NCBI GenBank assembly: GCA_964625835.1
Contig: CAZVES010000025.1
Coordinates: forward strand, 1 to 21,833
From: UBA5336 sp964625835
GTDB lineage: Bacteria; Pseudomonadota; Alphaproteobacteria; Caulobacterales; Hyphomonadaceae
Direction of reading: 5' to 3'
Length of the DNA: 21,833 nt
Shown piece after piece: positions 7,501-15,806 of this stretch. The translations under genes and the position numbers were made by a program. Position 1 is the first letter of the stretch, and each line of letters begins with the position of its first letter. The notes under the pieces were generated by a model that was given only the letters and a program-made list of their open reading frames with translations, had not been told where the DNA came from and did not search any database.

Positions 7501-9771
7501 GTGAACAAACAAACGCGTTTCGCCATGCCGCGCTCCATCCCGATGATGGGGCGCAACGCCGCGATGCTTCCTGGCCAGGACAACCTTCTCGACTTGAAGG
7601 CCATCTTCACGGCGATCAAGAAGCGGTTCTGGCTGGCGCTCGTCACCTTCCTGCTCGTCTTCACGGGGATGGCGGTCTACACCCTCCAGCAGACGCCGAT
7701 CTACCAGACCCAGGCACGGCTGATGCTCGACACCCGCCAGGGTGACGGCATCGACCTCGGGAGCATGTTCTCTGGCCTCGCTCCGAACACGGCCATCATT
7801 GATACGGAACTGGAGGTGATCCAGTCGGAATCCATGCTGTCCAAGGTCGTCGACAAGCTGGACCTGACCCAATACGAAGAGTTCAATTACACCATGCAGG
7901 AGCCCTCGGGCCTGCGCGCCTTTGTCGGTGGCATGCAGGACCGGCTGAAAGGCATCATCGGCGCCGGTGACGATGAGGGGGCCAATGCCGGCCCGCCCAT
8001 GACGCCGGAGCAGGAGCAGGCCGCGCTCCACCGCTATGCCACGCGGATGCTGCAATACTCCATCTCGGTCAACCGGCTGGGGCCGACCTACATCATCGAT
8101 GTCCGGGCTTATAGCCGCAACCCCGACCTGGCAGCGCAGATCGCCAATGGCGTTGCCGAACAGTACATCGTCGAACAGCTTGAAGCCAAGCTGGAGTCCG
8201 CCCGCGTCCAGACCGACTGGCTCAGCGAAAGCCTGGATGACCTGCGCGCCGAGGTGAATGCCAAGGAAAGCGCGGTGGCCCAGTTCCAGGCCGAGCGGGA
8301 CATGTTGTCGTCCCAGGGCTCGACGCTGACAGAACAGCAGATCTCCAACCTGCAGGCCCGCCAGCTCGACCAGCAGAGCGTGCTGCGCGAGGCCGAAGCC
8401 CGGCTGAACAATGTCCAGACCCGCATGAACTCGGGCCAGGGGGCTGAGGCCATCGCCGAGGTCCTCGGATCGGCGGAAATCGGCAACCTGCGCAACCAGC
8501 AGGCTGACATCCAGCGCCGCGTGGCCGATCTTGCGACCCGCTATGGCCCCATGCACCCCGAACGCGTGGCCGTGAACAATGAGCTGGCCGACGTGCGTGC
8601 GCAGATCGATGCGGCTGTCAGCCGGGTGGTGTCCAATCTCGCGAGCGAAGTGGCGATCGCCCGCTCCAACCTGCAGACGACCAACAACCAGTTGGGCCAG
8701 CTGCGCCGTACACTTGCTCGCAACAACACGGACAATGTTCAGCTGCGCGAGCTCGAGCGCGAAGCCGAGGCCAGCCGGACGCTCTATGAGGACTTCCTGG
8801 AGCGCTTCAAGCTGAACACAGAGGCCAGTGACTTGGCCAAGGCCGATGCCCGCGTGCTCAACCGTGCGCGGACCCCGCGTGATCCCTCATCGCCGCGGGT
8901 GGCGATCAACATGATCCTCGGTTTCATCCTGGGTGGCGTGGCGGCCGGTGGCATGATCCTGCTGGGTGAGTTGCGCGAGAACCACTTCTCCACGGGCGAT
9001 GAACTTGAAAGGGCCTTCGGTGTGCCGGCCATTGGGTCGGTGCCGCTACTGATTGGACGCGGGCGGAGGAATCCCGGCGACTATGCGATCGAGAATCCCC
9101 TGTCGGCCTATTCCGAGAGCATCCGGAACATACGCGCCTCGATCGTCTTTGCCGACCTCGACAATCCCGCAAAGACCGTGGCCATTTGTTCCTCCCTGCC
9201 CAATGAAGGCAAGACGATGACGACCTACAGCCTCGGGCGCCTGTCGGCGCTTTCGGGCTCGAAGACCCTCATCATCGACGGCGACTTCCGCCGTCGCCAG
9301 CTGACCGAAGCGGCCGGGCTTGATCCTGAGGCGGGCCTGATCGAACACCTCTTTGGCGAAGTGGCCCTGGACGATGCCATGCACATTGACGAAGCCACCG
9401 GCATGCATATCCTGCCGCTCACATCCTCGCGCAACACTCCGCGCGACGTGTTCGGCTCGCGCGCCTTCGATGCGCTCCTGCAGCGGCTGGAAACCGTGTA
9501 CGACCTGATCGTGATCGACACGGGCCCGATTCTCCTGATGGCGGAGTCGCGGGTGATCGTCTCCAAGGTTGACCAGACCATCGTGGTCGCGAAGTGGCGC
9601 TCCACCTCGCGCCAGGCGCTGCAACAGACACTCAGTGTGCTCGAGCAGTTCAATGCGTCGATTGCCGGTGTGGCGCTGACCTTCGTGGACCTGCGCAAGA
9701 AGCGGTTCCTCGGCACCAGTTCGGCCAGCTACAAGGCCTACAGCAAGTATTACGCGGAGGGCTCCGGCTAG
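7501..9771 (+). CDS. Polysaccharide co-polymerase/tyrosine autokinase (Wzc/ExoP-like)
   Basis: This 756-residue inner-membrane protein has a Wzz domain flanked by TM1 (about 43-62) and TM2 (about 467-488). A long coiled-coil region lies between them (roughly 220-460), and the Pro-rich segment RTPRDPSSP precedes TM2. The cytoplasmic bacterial tyrosine kinase has Walker A SSLPNEGKT (564-572), Walker A' LIIDGDFRR (about 590-598) and Walker B LIVIDTGP (669-676). A short C-terminal tyrosine cluster has four Tyr within the last 15 residues. The fused Wzc/ExoP form contrasts with Caulobacter, where HfsA and HfsB are separate. It controls chain length and couples polymerisation to export through the OPX protein. 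GTG start with AGGGAG upstream; 38 bp after the barrel gene. Confidence 0.95.
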   Translation: MNKQTRFAMPRSIPMMGRNAAMLPGQDNLLDLKAIFTAIKKRFWLALVTFLLVFTGMAVYTLQQTPIYQTQARLMLDTRQGDGIDLGSMFSGLAPNTAIIDTELEVIQSESMLSKVVDKLDLTQYEEFNYTMQEPSGLRAFVGGMQDRLKGIIGAGDDEGANAGPPMTPEQEQAALHRYATRMLQYSISVNRLGPTYIIDVRAYSRNPDLAAQIANGVAEQYIVEQLEAKLESARVQTDWLSESLDDLRAEVNAKESAVAQFQAERDMLSSQGSTLTEQQISNLQARQLDQQSVLREAEARLNNVQTRMNSGQGAEAIAEVLGSAEIGNLRNQQADIQRRVADLATRYGPMHPERVAVNNELADVRAQIDAAVSRVVSNLASEVAIARSNLQTTNNQLGQLRRTLARNNTDNVQLRELEREAEASRTLYEDFLERFKLNTEASDLAKADARVLNRARTPRDPSSPRVAINMILGFILGGVAAGGMILLGELRENHFSTGDELERAFGVPAIGSVPLLIGRGRRNPGDYAIENPLSAYSESIRNIRASIVFADLDNPAKTVAICSSLPNEGKTMTTYSLGRLSALSGSKTLIIDGDFRRRQLTEAAGLDPEAGLIEHLFGEVALDDAMHIDEATGMHILPLTSSRNTPRDVFGSRAFDALLQRLETVYDLIVIDTGPILLMAESRVIVSKVDQTIVVAKWRSTSRQALQQTLSVLEQFNASIAGVALTFVDLRKKRFLGTSSASYKAYSKYYAEGSG

Positions 9772-9808
9772 GTCCGGGACCCGGGGACGCAAAACAGGAG
9801 TTTGTTCC

Positions 9809-10717
9809 GTGTCCAGATTAAACTGTTTCCTCTCTGCGCTGGCCTTCACACTGGCCGGCGCTTGCAGTTCAGCCGCCGACGACGCTCGGCGCGATGCTCA
9901 GCACCAGGCGCGCTTGCTCGAGGCCCAGTCCGGCGCGCCCAGCGGTGTGTTGTCCGATGGGCCTGTCGCCGAGCGTGAATACGAGGTCGAGGGCGCCTTC
10001 CGGAAGATCTTCGCCGATGGCCATGACGGGAAATGGTTCAAGGCCGATTTTGTCTACCGCAACAATGTTCAGCGCACCGGCTGGGAAGCCGACCATGTGA
10101 TATTCGATGATGAGGGGATGGAACTCCTGATGCTGCGAGAGCGCAAGGAGAGCCAGCCCAACACCGGTGCGGAATACCAGCGTATGGGACGCTATCACTA
10201 TGGCCGCTATGAGGTGGTGATGCGGGCCGCGCCTGGCTCCGGGCTTGTTTCATCCCTCTTCACCCATACCGGGCCCTCCCAGGGCGGCGATCCCCATGAC
10301 GAAATCGACATCGAGTTTCTGGGCCACCGCACCGAGGAGCTGCACATCAACTATTTCACCGCCGGTCGCATGGCCGGCTCTGTCTACGTGCCGCTGCCCT
10401 ATGATGCCGCCGAGCAGTTCCAGCTTTACGCCTTCGAATGGGAGCCTGACGAAATTCGCTGGTATGTGGGCGACCAACTGGTCTTCACCGGCACGCCCGA
10501 CCTGCATCCGATTCCTCAGACTCCGGGTCGCCTGATCATGAATCTGTGGACGGGCTCGGAAAACCAGTATGCCTGGCACGGACGGCCCACCTTCGAGAGC
10601 GGCGCCACGGCCGGCTACAAGTGCGTGTCCTTTGTCCCGACAGGGCAGGTCGCGGCCCAGTGCAGCGACAGTTTCCGCTTTGACCTTCCGCCGGTCGAAA
10701 TGGAAGGAGAGGGATAG
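9809..10717 (+). CDS. GH16 beta-glucanase lipoprotein, ExoK-like
   Basis: This 302-residue protein has a signal peptide and lipobox (LAGAC, C19), so it is probably a lipid-anchored periplasmic or outer-membrane enzyme. The GH16 catalytic motif is intact: EIDIE with E165 (nucleophile), D167 and E169 (acid/base). Tryptophan-rich strands typical of the jelly-roll are also present (YAFEWEPDEIRWYV). GH16 enzymes cut beta-1,3/1,4-glucans. ExoK of Sinorhizobium meliloti trims nascent succinoglycan and also sits in the exo cluster, directly before exoL, the same order as here. The GTG start has AGGAG 8 nt upstream. The gene lies 37 bp after the kinase and 6 bp before the next gene, so it is part of the same operon. 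Confidence 0.93.
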   Translation: MSRLNCFLSALAFTLAGACSSAADDARRDAQHQARLLEAQSGAPSGVLSDGPVAEREYEVEGAFRKIFADGHDGKWFKADFVYRNNVQRTGWEADHVIFDDEGMELLMLRERKESQPNTGAEYQRMGRYHYGRYEVVMRAAPGSGLVSSLFTHTGPSQGGDPHDEIDIEFLGHRTEELHINYFTAGRMAGSVYVPLPYDAAEQFQLYAFEWEPDEIRWYVGDQLVFTGTPDLHPIPQTPGRLIMNLWTGSENQYAWHGRPTFESGATAGYKCVSFVPTGQVAAQCSDSFRFDLPPVEMEGEG

Positions 10718-10723
10718 CTCGAC

Positions 10724-11956
10724 TTGGCTGACACAGGCGCTGCATATGACGGATCCTTCGGCGACTGGCAGGATGGCCAGCCCGGGCCCCGGGCGATATC
10801 GGCCGATGGCACAATGAGGCCACCGCGCGTGGCCTATCTCGGCCATGATGCCAGCGATGCCGCGGTGCGGCGTCGCGTGCGCGCGCTTCTCGATGATGGA
10901 CTTCAGGTCACTGGTTTCATGCCGCACCGGCGCAAGCCAAGGGACCTGTTCTGGCCCCATGTGGACCTGGGAGAGACCCGCGACGGGGATTTCAGGCAGC
11001 GCGTGTCGGCCATAATGGCCGGAGCCGGCCGGTTGCGTCACCATTCCGGCTTTCGCGAGGCCGACATCATCATCGCCCGCAACCTGGACATGCTGTTGAT
11101 GGCGTTCGAGGCCAAGCGGCGGGCGCACCTGGCCACGCCGGTCATCTATGAATGCCTTGATGTCCACCGCCTGCTCACCCGCACTGATGCGATCGGGCGC
11201 GCGATGCGGACCATGGAGCGCGCGCTGGTCGCTCGCTGCGCCAGGGTCTGGGTCAGCTCGCCGGGTTTCCTCGAGCACCATTTTGAGCCGTTTCACAAGG
11301 GCCGCTACAGCGCCGACCTGATGGAAAACCGCCTGCCGGCCTCCAGTGATTTCGGCCCGCGGCCTTCAGCCACCGACCCGCGCCCGGACGGGCCGCTTCG
11401 TCTCGGCTGGGTCGGCAACCTGCGCTGCCTGCGCAGCTTTCACCTGCTGCTCGACCTGGCCGACCATTTTGGCGAGCGGATCGAGGTCCACCTGCATGGC
11501 GTTCCGGCCCGTCGCGAGATCGAGGTTTTCGAACCCGAGATCGACGACAGGCCAAACATCACATTCCATGGCCGCTACCAGTCGCCCGATGACCTGGCCG
11601 CGATCTATGCACCGCTCGATGTGGTCTGGGCCGGCGACTTCATGGAAGCGGGCGCGAACTCGGAATGGCTGCTGCCCAACAGGCTCTATGAGGGCGGCTA
11701 TTTCGGCGTGCCGCCGATCGCCCCGTCCGGCACCCAGACCGCGCGTTGGATCGAAAGTCACGGAACCGGGCTTCTGGTCGGTGAACCGCTCGGTGCCACT
11801 CTGCTGAGATGTGTTGAAGGCCTGATCGAGGATCGCTCTGCTGTTGACCAGGCCCGTGCGCGCCTCCTGGAACAGCCCGCCGATGTGTTTGTCGAACCAC
11901 GCGGCGAGATGGCGAGGCTGGTCAGGGCCGCACTGGAGGGGAGTCGATTGCGATGA
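10724..11956 (+). CDS. Glycosyltransferase, ExoL-like / GT group 1 type
   Basis: The protein has 410 residues if read from TTG 10724, which follows a strong GGAGAGGG ribosome site inside the end of the GH16 gene. The next in-frame ATG (10814) has no such site but begins closer to the conserved core (RVAYLGHDASD). The fold pattern is GT-B: an N-terminal domain to about 220, then a second domain with LGWVGNL (about 228-234), FHGRY, and the donor-site region GANSEWLLPNRLYEGGYFG, where E and N/R act as in the group-1 family EX7E region. It lacks TM helices and is probably membrane-associated in the cytoplasm. Its position directly after a GH16 gene matches exoK-exoL. It overlaps the polymerase gene by 4 nt (ATGA), which suggests translational coupling. 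Confidence 0.82.
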   Translation: MADTGAAYDGSFGDWQDGQPGPRAISADGTMRPPRVAYLGHDASDAAVRRRVRALLDDGLQVTGFMPHRRKPRDLFWPHVDLGETRDGDFRQRVSAIMAGAGRLRHHSGFREADIIIARNLDMLLMAFEAKRRAHLATPVIYECLDVHRLLTRTDAIGRAMRTMERALVARCARVWVSSPGFLEHHFEPFHKGRYSADLMENRLPASSDFGPRPSATDPRPDGPLRLGWVGNLRCLRSFHLLLDLADHFGERIEVHLHGVPARREIEVFEPEIDDRPNITFHGRYQSPDDLAAIYAPLDVVWAGDFMEAGANSEWLLPNRLYEGGYFGVPPIAPSGTQTARWIESHGTGLLVGEPLGATLLRCVEGLIEDRSAVDQARARLLEQPADVFVEPRGEMARLVRAALEGSRLR

Positions 11957-13302
11957 ACACGGCCTATGGCGCACCGCTGGCGATGCAGCCAGACCCTGCT
12001 CCCCTGACCCGGTCCGGACCGGGCGAGGCCCCGCTGCGCGCGCCGATCTATGAGCAGATCTTCCTGGCGCTTTGGTTCTACTACACCTTCATCATGCGCC
12101 CGAATGCCGAGCTCGTGCTCTACCCGCTGGCGCTCTACTGGGTTGCGGCCTTCGTGCTGTATCGGCGTGTCACCGTGCCCCTGGTGCTGCGCGCCTGGAT
12201 TGTCTTTGCCATACCTATTGTGGCGATGCTCTCCTATGGCTGGTCACCAGTCCCGGCGCAGGCGCTGAAATTCGGCATCCAGATGACCCTCGGCCTGGTG
12301 GTCGCCGTGTATGTGGCTGCGCGATTCGCCCCCCATGAAATCGCCCGGTCCCTGTTCCTGGCGGGCCTTGTCGCTGTCATCATGGTGGCCCCGGAAATGG
12401 GCAATTTCGGCAATCGCGGCCCGTGGGGGGAGAAGAACATCTTCGCCGTGCGAATGGTCTGCGTGATGCTTGCTGCCATGGCTGTGGCCTTCAACAAGCA
12501 TGAATACATGTGGCTGCGGCTGGCGGCCTTTCCGCTGATCCCGATCACCTATGTCTATGTTATCATTGCCCAGTCGGCGACATCCCTGGTTTTTGCCAGC
12601 GGCTCGATACTGGGCATGCTGACGATCTGGCTGTTCTGGAGCCGTTTCTCGGCGATACGTCACCTGCGTTCCTTCTTCATGGTGTTCCTGCTCATCGCGG
12701 CGGTGTTCATCGCCTACATACTCGCAAACGTCGGTGACAGGCTGTATGCTGATTTCCTGGACTCCCTGGGCAAGGACACGACGCTGACCGGGCGAACCAT
12801 GCTGTGGGACGCCGCTGACAGGATCACGACCGAGAAACCCATGCTGGGCACCGGCGCGGAGGGCTTCTGGGTGGGGAACAGGGGCGATGCCGCCACGCTG
12901 CTTGAACTGTCCCACAAGGAAGCCGGGACGAAATTCTCCTTCCACAACTCCTATCTCGAGATGCAGGTGCACTTTGGCTATGTCGGCCTGGTGCTGTGCT
13001 ACGCTCTGGTGGCCTGGTGCCTCTGGCGCACCGTGCTGGCATGGTTTTCCAGCCAGACAATCGCGCGCAGTTTCTTCCTGCTCGTGACCGGCATCGTGTT
13101 CGTCTCGACCTTTACGGAAAGCTGGCTCTATGTCGTCTTCGACACGGCGGTGACCCTGTTTTATGTCTCGGCGATTTCGAGCCTCGTGCGGGCCGACTAT
13201 GCACGGGAATCGCAGCGCGAGGCCTATCTTCAGGCCTATGGAGATGATCCCGACGCGGCCCTTGACGCAGATGCCCTGCCTGGGCTGGCGAGCGCGGAAT
13301 GA
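11953..13302 (+). CDS. O-antigen ligase/polymerase family protein (Wzy/ExoQ-like EPS polymerase)
   Basis: This 449-residue protein has about 12 TM helices and one large periplasmic loop between helices 9 and 10. The loop carries the family signature: TGRTMLWDAA near 281, the GTGAEGFW segment, and FHNSYLEMQ with H331, followed by a Gly-rich start of the next helix. Wzy/ExoQ polymerases join lipid-linked repeat units on the periplasmic face. The ATG overlaps the stop of the preceding glycosyltransferase (ATGA), with GGAGGGGAG upstream, and its own stop overlaps the next start in the same way. A WaaL-type ligase cannot be excluded by sequence, but the EPS context favours a polymerase. Confidence 0.9.
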   Translation: MNTAYGAPLAMQPDPAPLTRSGPGEAPLRAPIYEQIFLALWFYYTFIMRPNAELVLYPLALYWVAAFVLYRRVTVPLVLRAWIVFAIPIVAMLSYGWSPVPAQALKFGIQMTLGLVVAVYVAARFAPHEIARSLFLAGLVAVIMVAPEMGNFGNRGPWGEKNIFAVRMVCVMLAAMAVAFNKHEYMWLRLAAFPLIPITYVYVIIAQSATSLVFASGSILGMLTIWLFWSRFSAIRHLRSFFMVFLLIAAVFIAYILANVGDRLYADFLDSLGKDTTLTGRTMLWDAADRITTEKPMLGTGAEGFWVGNRGDAATLLELSHKEAGTKFSFHNSYLEMQVHFGYVGLVLCYALVAWCLWRTVLAWFSSQTIARSFFLLVTGIVFVSTFTESWLYVVFDTAVTLFYVSAISSLVRADYARESQREAYLQAYGDDPDAALDADALPGLASAE

Positions 13303-14324
13303 GCGCTGGGCCGGACGTTTCCGTCATCATGGCGGCCTGGAGCGCGGCGGACTTCATCGCCACCGCGGTGCGCTCTGTCCTGTCCCAGGAGGGGGTGGAG
13401 CTTGAACTCATTGTGGTGGATGACGCGTCCACGGACGGAACCTTCGAGGCGGTCAATCAGGCTGGCCGAGGAGACGCGCGCCTGCGGGCCGAGCGGCTGG
13501 CCGTGAATGGAGGCCCGTCGGCGGCTCGCAACCGGGCCATCGAACTGGCCGGGGGTCGGTTCCTTGCCGTGGTGGACTGCGACGACTCGCTGGAGCCCGG
13601 ACGGCTTCAGAAACTGGTGGCCTTCGCCGACGAGACCGGCGCCGACATTGCCGCGGACAACATGAACCGCATCGAGAGCCTTGGTGCGCCAGGTTCTGCC
13701 GGCACGGCTTTCCTCAATGCCTCGGCCCTGACTAAGCCGATGGCAGTGTCGCTGTCGGACTATCTCGATCCCGGCACCCAGTCCCGTTTCGGTGAGAATC
13801 TCGGCTATCTCAAGCCTCTGTTTCGCGCACGCACGCTTCGCCAACACGCCTTGCGGTATGACACCAGCCTGCGCAACAGCGAGGATTTCTACTTGGTGGC
13901 GTCGCTTCTGGCGCAGGGCGCAAAGATGCACTTGCACCCCATGCGGGGCTACAATTACCTGGTGCGTCCGGGCTCGATCTCCCATCGGCTCGATCCCGGC
14001 CTCACCGGCGCGATCCTTGAGGCCAATGCGGCCTTTGCCCGGCGCTTTGGCGAGGTCCTCGACCGCGATGGCGATGCCCGCCGGGCCCAGGCGAGGCGCA
14101 CGGCGCAACTGGAGGACATGCACAGTTTCGAATGTGTCATCGAGGCTCTCAAGGCGCGCCGGCCCGGCCAACTGGTCTCTGCCCTCACACGGCGTCCGTC
14201 TTCGATTGGGCATGTCTTGGGGCGGCTCGCCGGCATAGCAGCGGCGAAGATGGGGCGGGGGTTAAAGCGTCAGAACAGCGCTGAGATCACCCAGAAGGCC
14301 AGCGACCAGACCGCCACGCAATAG
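13299..14324 (+). CDS. Family 2 glycosyltransferase, ExoU/ExoW-like
   Basis: This 341-residue GT-A enzyme has VSVIMAAW at 7-14, IVVDDASTDGT at 38-48, GGPSAARNRAI at 71-81, the VVDCDD metal motif (D93, D95, D96) and an NSEDFYL acidic motif (E195, D196). It is a likely paralogue of the GT2 at 3220, sharing the ordered motifs GPxAARNRAI, LGYxKPL and EDF. Together they probably add successive sugars to the same repeat unit. It starts inside the stop of the polymerase gene (ATGA). Its last ~18 codons overlap, in antisense, the end of a small membrane protein gene on the other strand. Confidence 0.9.
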   Translation: MSAGPDVSVIMAAWSAADFIATAVRSVLSQEGVELELIVVDDASTDGTFEAVNQAGRGDARLRAERLAVNGGPSAARNRAIELAGGRFLAVVDCDDSLEPGRLQKLVAFADETGADIAADNMNRIESLGAPGSAGTAFLNASALTKPMAVSLSDYLDPGTQSRFGENLGYLKPLFRARTLRQHALRYDTSLRNSEDFYLVASLLAQGAKMHLHPMRGYNYLVRPGSISHRLDPGLTGAILEANAAFARRFGEVLDRDGDARRAQARRTAQLEDMHSFECVIEALKARRPGQLVSALTRRPSSIGHVLGRLAGIAAAKMGRGLKRQNSAEITQKASDQTATQ

Positions 14325-14488
14325 AATGCAACGAGTGTGTAGACCGCCCATCGAGGCAGCATTAGTCTGCGGGCTCCAGGCATGTCCGGCTCGTCCAGGG
14401 CAGGGTCGCGATCACCCACCACCCGCAGGTGTGCCACGGACGCATCGCTTCCCTGCACGGACCGATTGTCCTGCGTATGGTCTGTCAT
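14270..14488 (-). CDS. Small hypothetical single-TM protein
   Basis: This predicted 72-residue protein has a polar N-terminal part (about 1-44) and one strong C-terminal transmembrane helix (VYTLVAFYCVAVWSLAFWVI) ending two to four residues before the stop. The frame continues upstream to 14653, but the segment before ATG 14488 has no sign of being coding. The ribosome site is weak. It converges with and overlaps the 3' end of the upstream GT2 by 55 nt. I recognise no family. A tail-anchored accessory protein of the EPS machinery is possible but unsupported; a spurious ORF antisense to the GT end is the alternative. Confidence 0.5.
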   Translation of the reverse strand: MTDHTQDNRSVQGSDASVAHLRVVGDRDPALDEPDMPGARRLMLPRWAVYTLVAFYCVAVWSLAFWVISALF

Positions 14489-14630
14489 CTGTTCCAGCCC
14501 GCAAGCATGAAAGCGCACCTGTCGGCAGCGCAAGCCAAGACTTATCAACCCAACCTGTGACCCTGACATGGGCGAATGTCGTTGAGAATGGGGCATGCCT
14601 GAAACTTTGTTAAGATGCCCGGCGCCAGCC

Positions 14631-14723
14631 ATGGCATCAAACTTGAAGAACATTGCGGAGGTCGCCCCTGTTTTGTTGGCGCCCGAAGGCGCTTTTTCAC
14701 CCCGCCAGGAGCCATTCCCATGA
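14631..14723 (+). CDS. Possible 30-residue leader ORF overlapping the ExoA-like start
   Basis: The frame runs from ATG 14631 to TGA 14721-14723, and this stop overlaps the next gene's ATG (14720) as ATGA. It would encode 30 residues with no recognised motif. A terminator-like hairpin lies inside it, which is the layout of a translation-linked attenuator. Its own ribosome site is poor, so it could also be chance. Confidence 0.35.
   Translation: MASNLKNIAEVAPVLLAPEGAFSPRQEPFP
14679..14697 (+). terminator. Intrinsic terminator/attenuator-like hairpin in the ExoA-like leader
   Basis: GCGCC (14679-14683), a CGAA tetraloop and GGCGC (14688-14692) are followed directly by five T (14693-14697). It ends 22 nt before the ExoA-like ATG and before its AGGAG ribosome site, so if active it would stop transcripts entering that gene. 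Confidence 0.55.
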
Positions 14724-15751
14724 GAGGTTCGAACGCCAATCTGCGTCTAGTCAGCGGGGCCGGTGAGGCCCCCTTCGCCAGCGCGGACGTCGAGCCGGGT
14801 GATGTGCTCGTCGCCATTCCCGTGCTCAATGAGATTGATCACATCGAGACCTGCCTGGACTCGCTCATGCAGGGCGATCCGAGGCTGAAAGCCGTCCGGT
14901 TCGTGGTGGCCGATGGCGGCAGCACGGATGGGACACGCGCCCTGCTTGACCGGCTGGCTGAGCGACATGAAAATGTCAGCTGGATCGACAATCCTGGAAG
15001 GCTTCAGTCAGCCGGCGTGAACGCGGTCGCGGCCATGGCCGACGGCCACAGGGTGCTTGTGCGCTGTGATGCCCATTCGATCTACCCGCCGGGCTATGTC
15101 ATGCGCGTGGCCGAGACACTGGTGCGCCGGAATGTTGCCTCGCTCGTGGTTCCTATGGATGCCGAGGGCCGGGGCTGTTTCCAGAAAGCCAATGCCTGGG
15201 TTGTGGACACGCCCCTGGGGTCCGGGGGCTCGGCCCATCGCGGTGGCCGGGAGTCAAAATTCGTCGACCACGGCCACCATGCAGGTTTCGACCTGGACGT
15301 GTTCCGGTCCGTGGGCGGATATGATGAATCCTTTTCTCACAATGAGGACGCCGAGTATGACACGCGCGTGGCAGGCGCTGGCGGCCGGATTTATCTGGAT
15401 GCGGACATTCGGCTGAAATACCTGCCGCGCGCCACGCCGCTCTCCCTTGCCAGGCAGTATTTCAATTACGGCAAGGGACGCGCACGAACGATTGCCAAGC
15501 ACAGGATTCGGCCAAGGCCACGCCAGCTGTTTCCGGTGCTCAACCTGCTGGCCCTTGGCGGCAGCTTGCTGCTGGCCACGGTGTTACCATGGGCGCTGGC
15601 CTATCCGGTGTTCTATGGATCGGTGCTGGTGGCAGTCTCGGTCTGGCTGGCCGTCAAGCATCGCTCCGCTTGCGGACTGTTGGCCGGCCCCGCCGCTGCG
15701 ATCATGCATGTGGCCTGGGCTGCCGGGTTCCTGCGCCAGACCTTCAGCTGA
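14720..15751 (+). CDS. Family 2 glycosyltransferase, ExoA-like (succinoglycan type)
   Basis: This is 343 residues from ATG 14720, chosen because AGGAG lies 8 nt upstream; the longer frame from 14615 adds an unconvincing Cys/Arg-rich stretch. The GT-A motifs are VAIPVLNE (31-38), VADGGSTDGT (63-72), VRCDAHS (114-120), the HNEDAEYDTRV acidic motif (207-217), and the QYFNYGKGRART segment (246-257, related to the QxxRW region of processive GT2s). Two or three C-terminal TM helices (about 270-313 and 318-337) anchor it in the inner membrane. S. meliloti ExoA has this architecture and adds the second sugar to the lipid-linked galactose laid down by ExoY, which is encoded convergently just downstream here. 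Confidence 0.9.
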   Translation: MRGSNANLRLVSGAGEAPFASADVEPGDVLVAIPVLNEIDHIETCLDSLMQGDPRLKAVRFVVADGGSTDGTRALLDRLAERHENVSWIDNPGRLQSAGVNAVAAMADGHRVLVRCDAHSIYPPGYVMRVAETLVRRNVASLVVPMDAEGRGCFQKANAWVVDTPLGSGGSAHRGGRESKFVDHGHHAGFDLDVFRSVGGYDESFSHNEDAEYDTRVAGAGGRIYLDADIRLKYLPRATPLSLARQYFNYGKGRARTIAKHRIRPRPRQLFPVLNLLALGGSLLLATVLPWALAYPVFYGSVLVAVSVWLAVKHRSACGLLAGPAAAIMHVAWAAGFLRQTFS

Positions 15752-15806
15752 ACAAAACGCCCCCCCGCCCTGTCCGCGCGAGGCGCGCCCTGTTATTCCC
15801 AATTGA

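Noticed and set aside
6392..8556. Two long minus-strand frames (6392-7468 and 7375-8556)
   Set aside because: They are antisense to the beta-barrel and kinase genes and show no recognisable domain.
9046..11296. Long minus-strand frames (9046-9849, 10250-11296)
   Set aside because: They are antisense to the kinase, GH16 and ExoL-like genes, whose catalytic motifs are intact.
13236..14213. 325-codon minus-strand frame
   Set aside because: It is antisense to the GT2 with a complete DXD and EDF motif set.
15775..15787. CGCGC-GAG-GCGCG hairpin between the convergent ExoA-like and ExoY-like genes
   Set aside because: The stem is only 5 bp with no T-tract in either direction; too weak to call a terminator.
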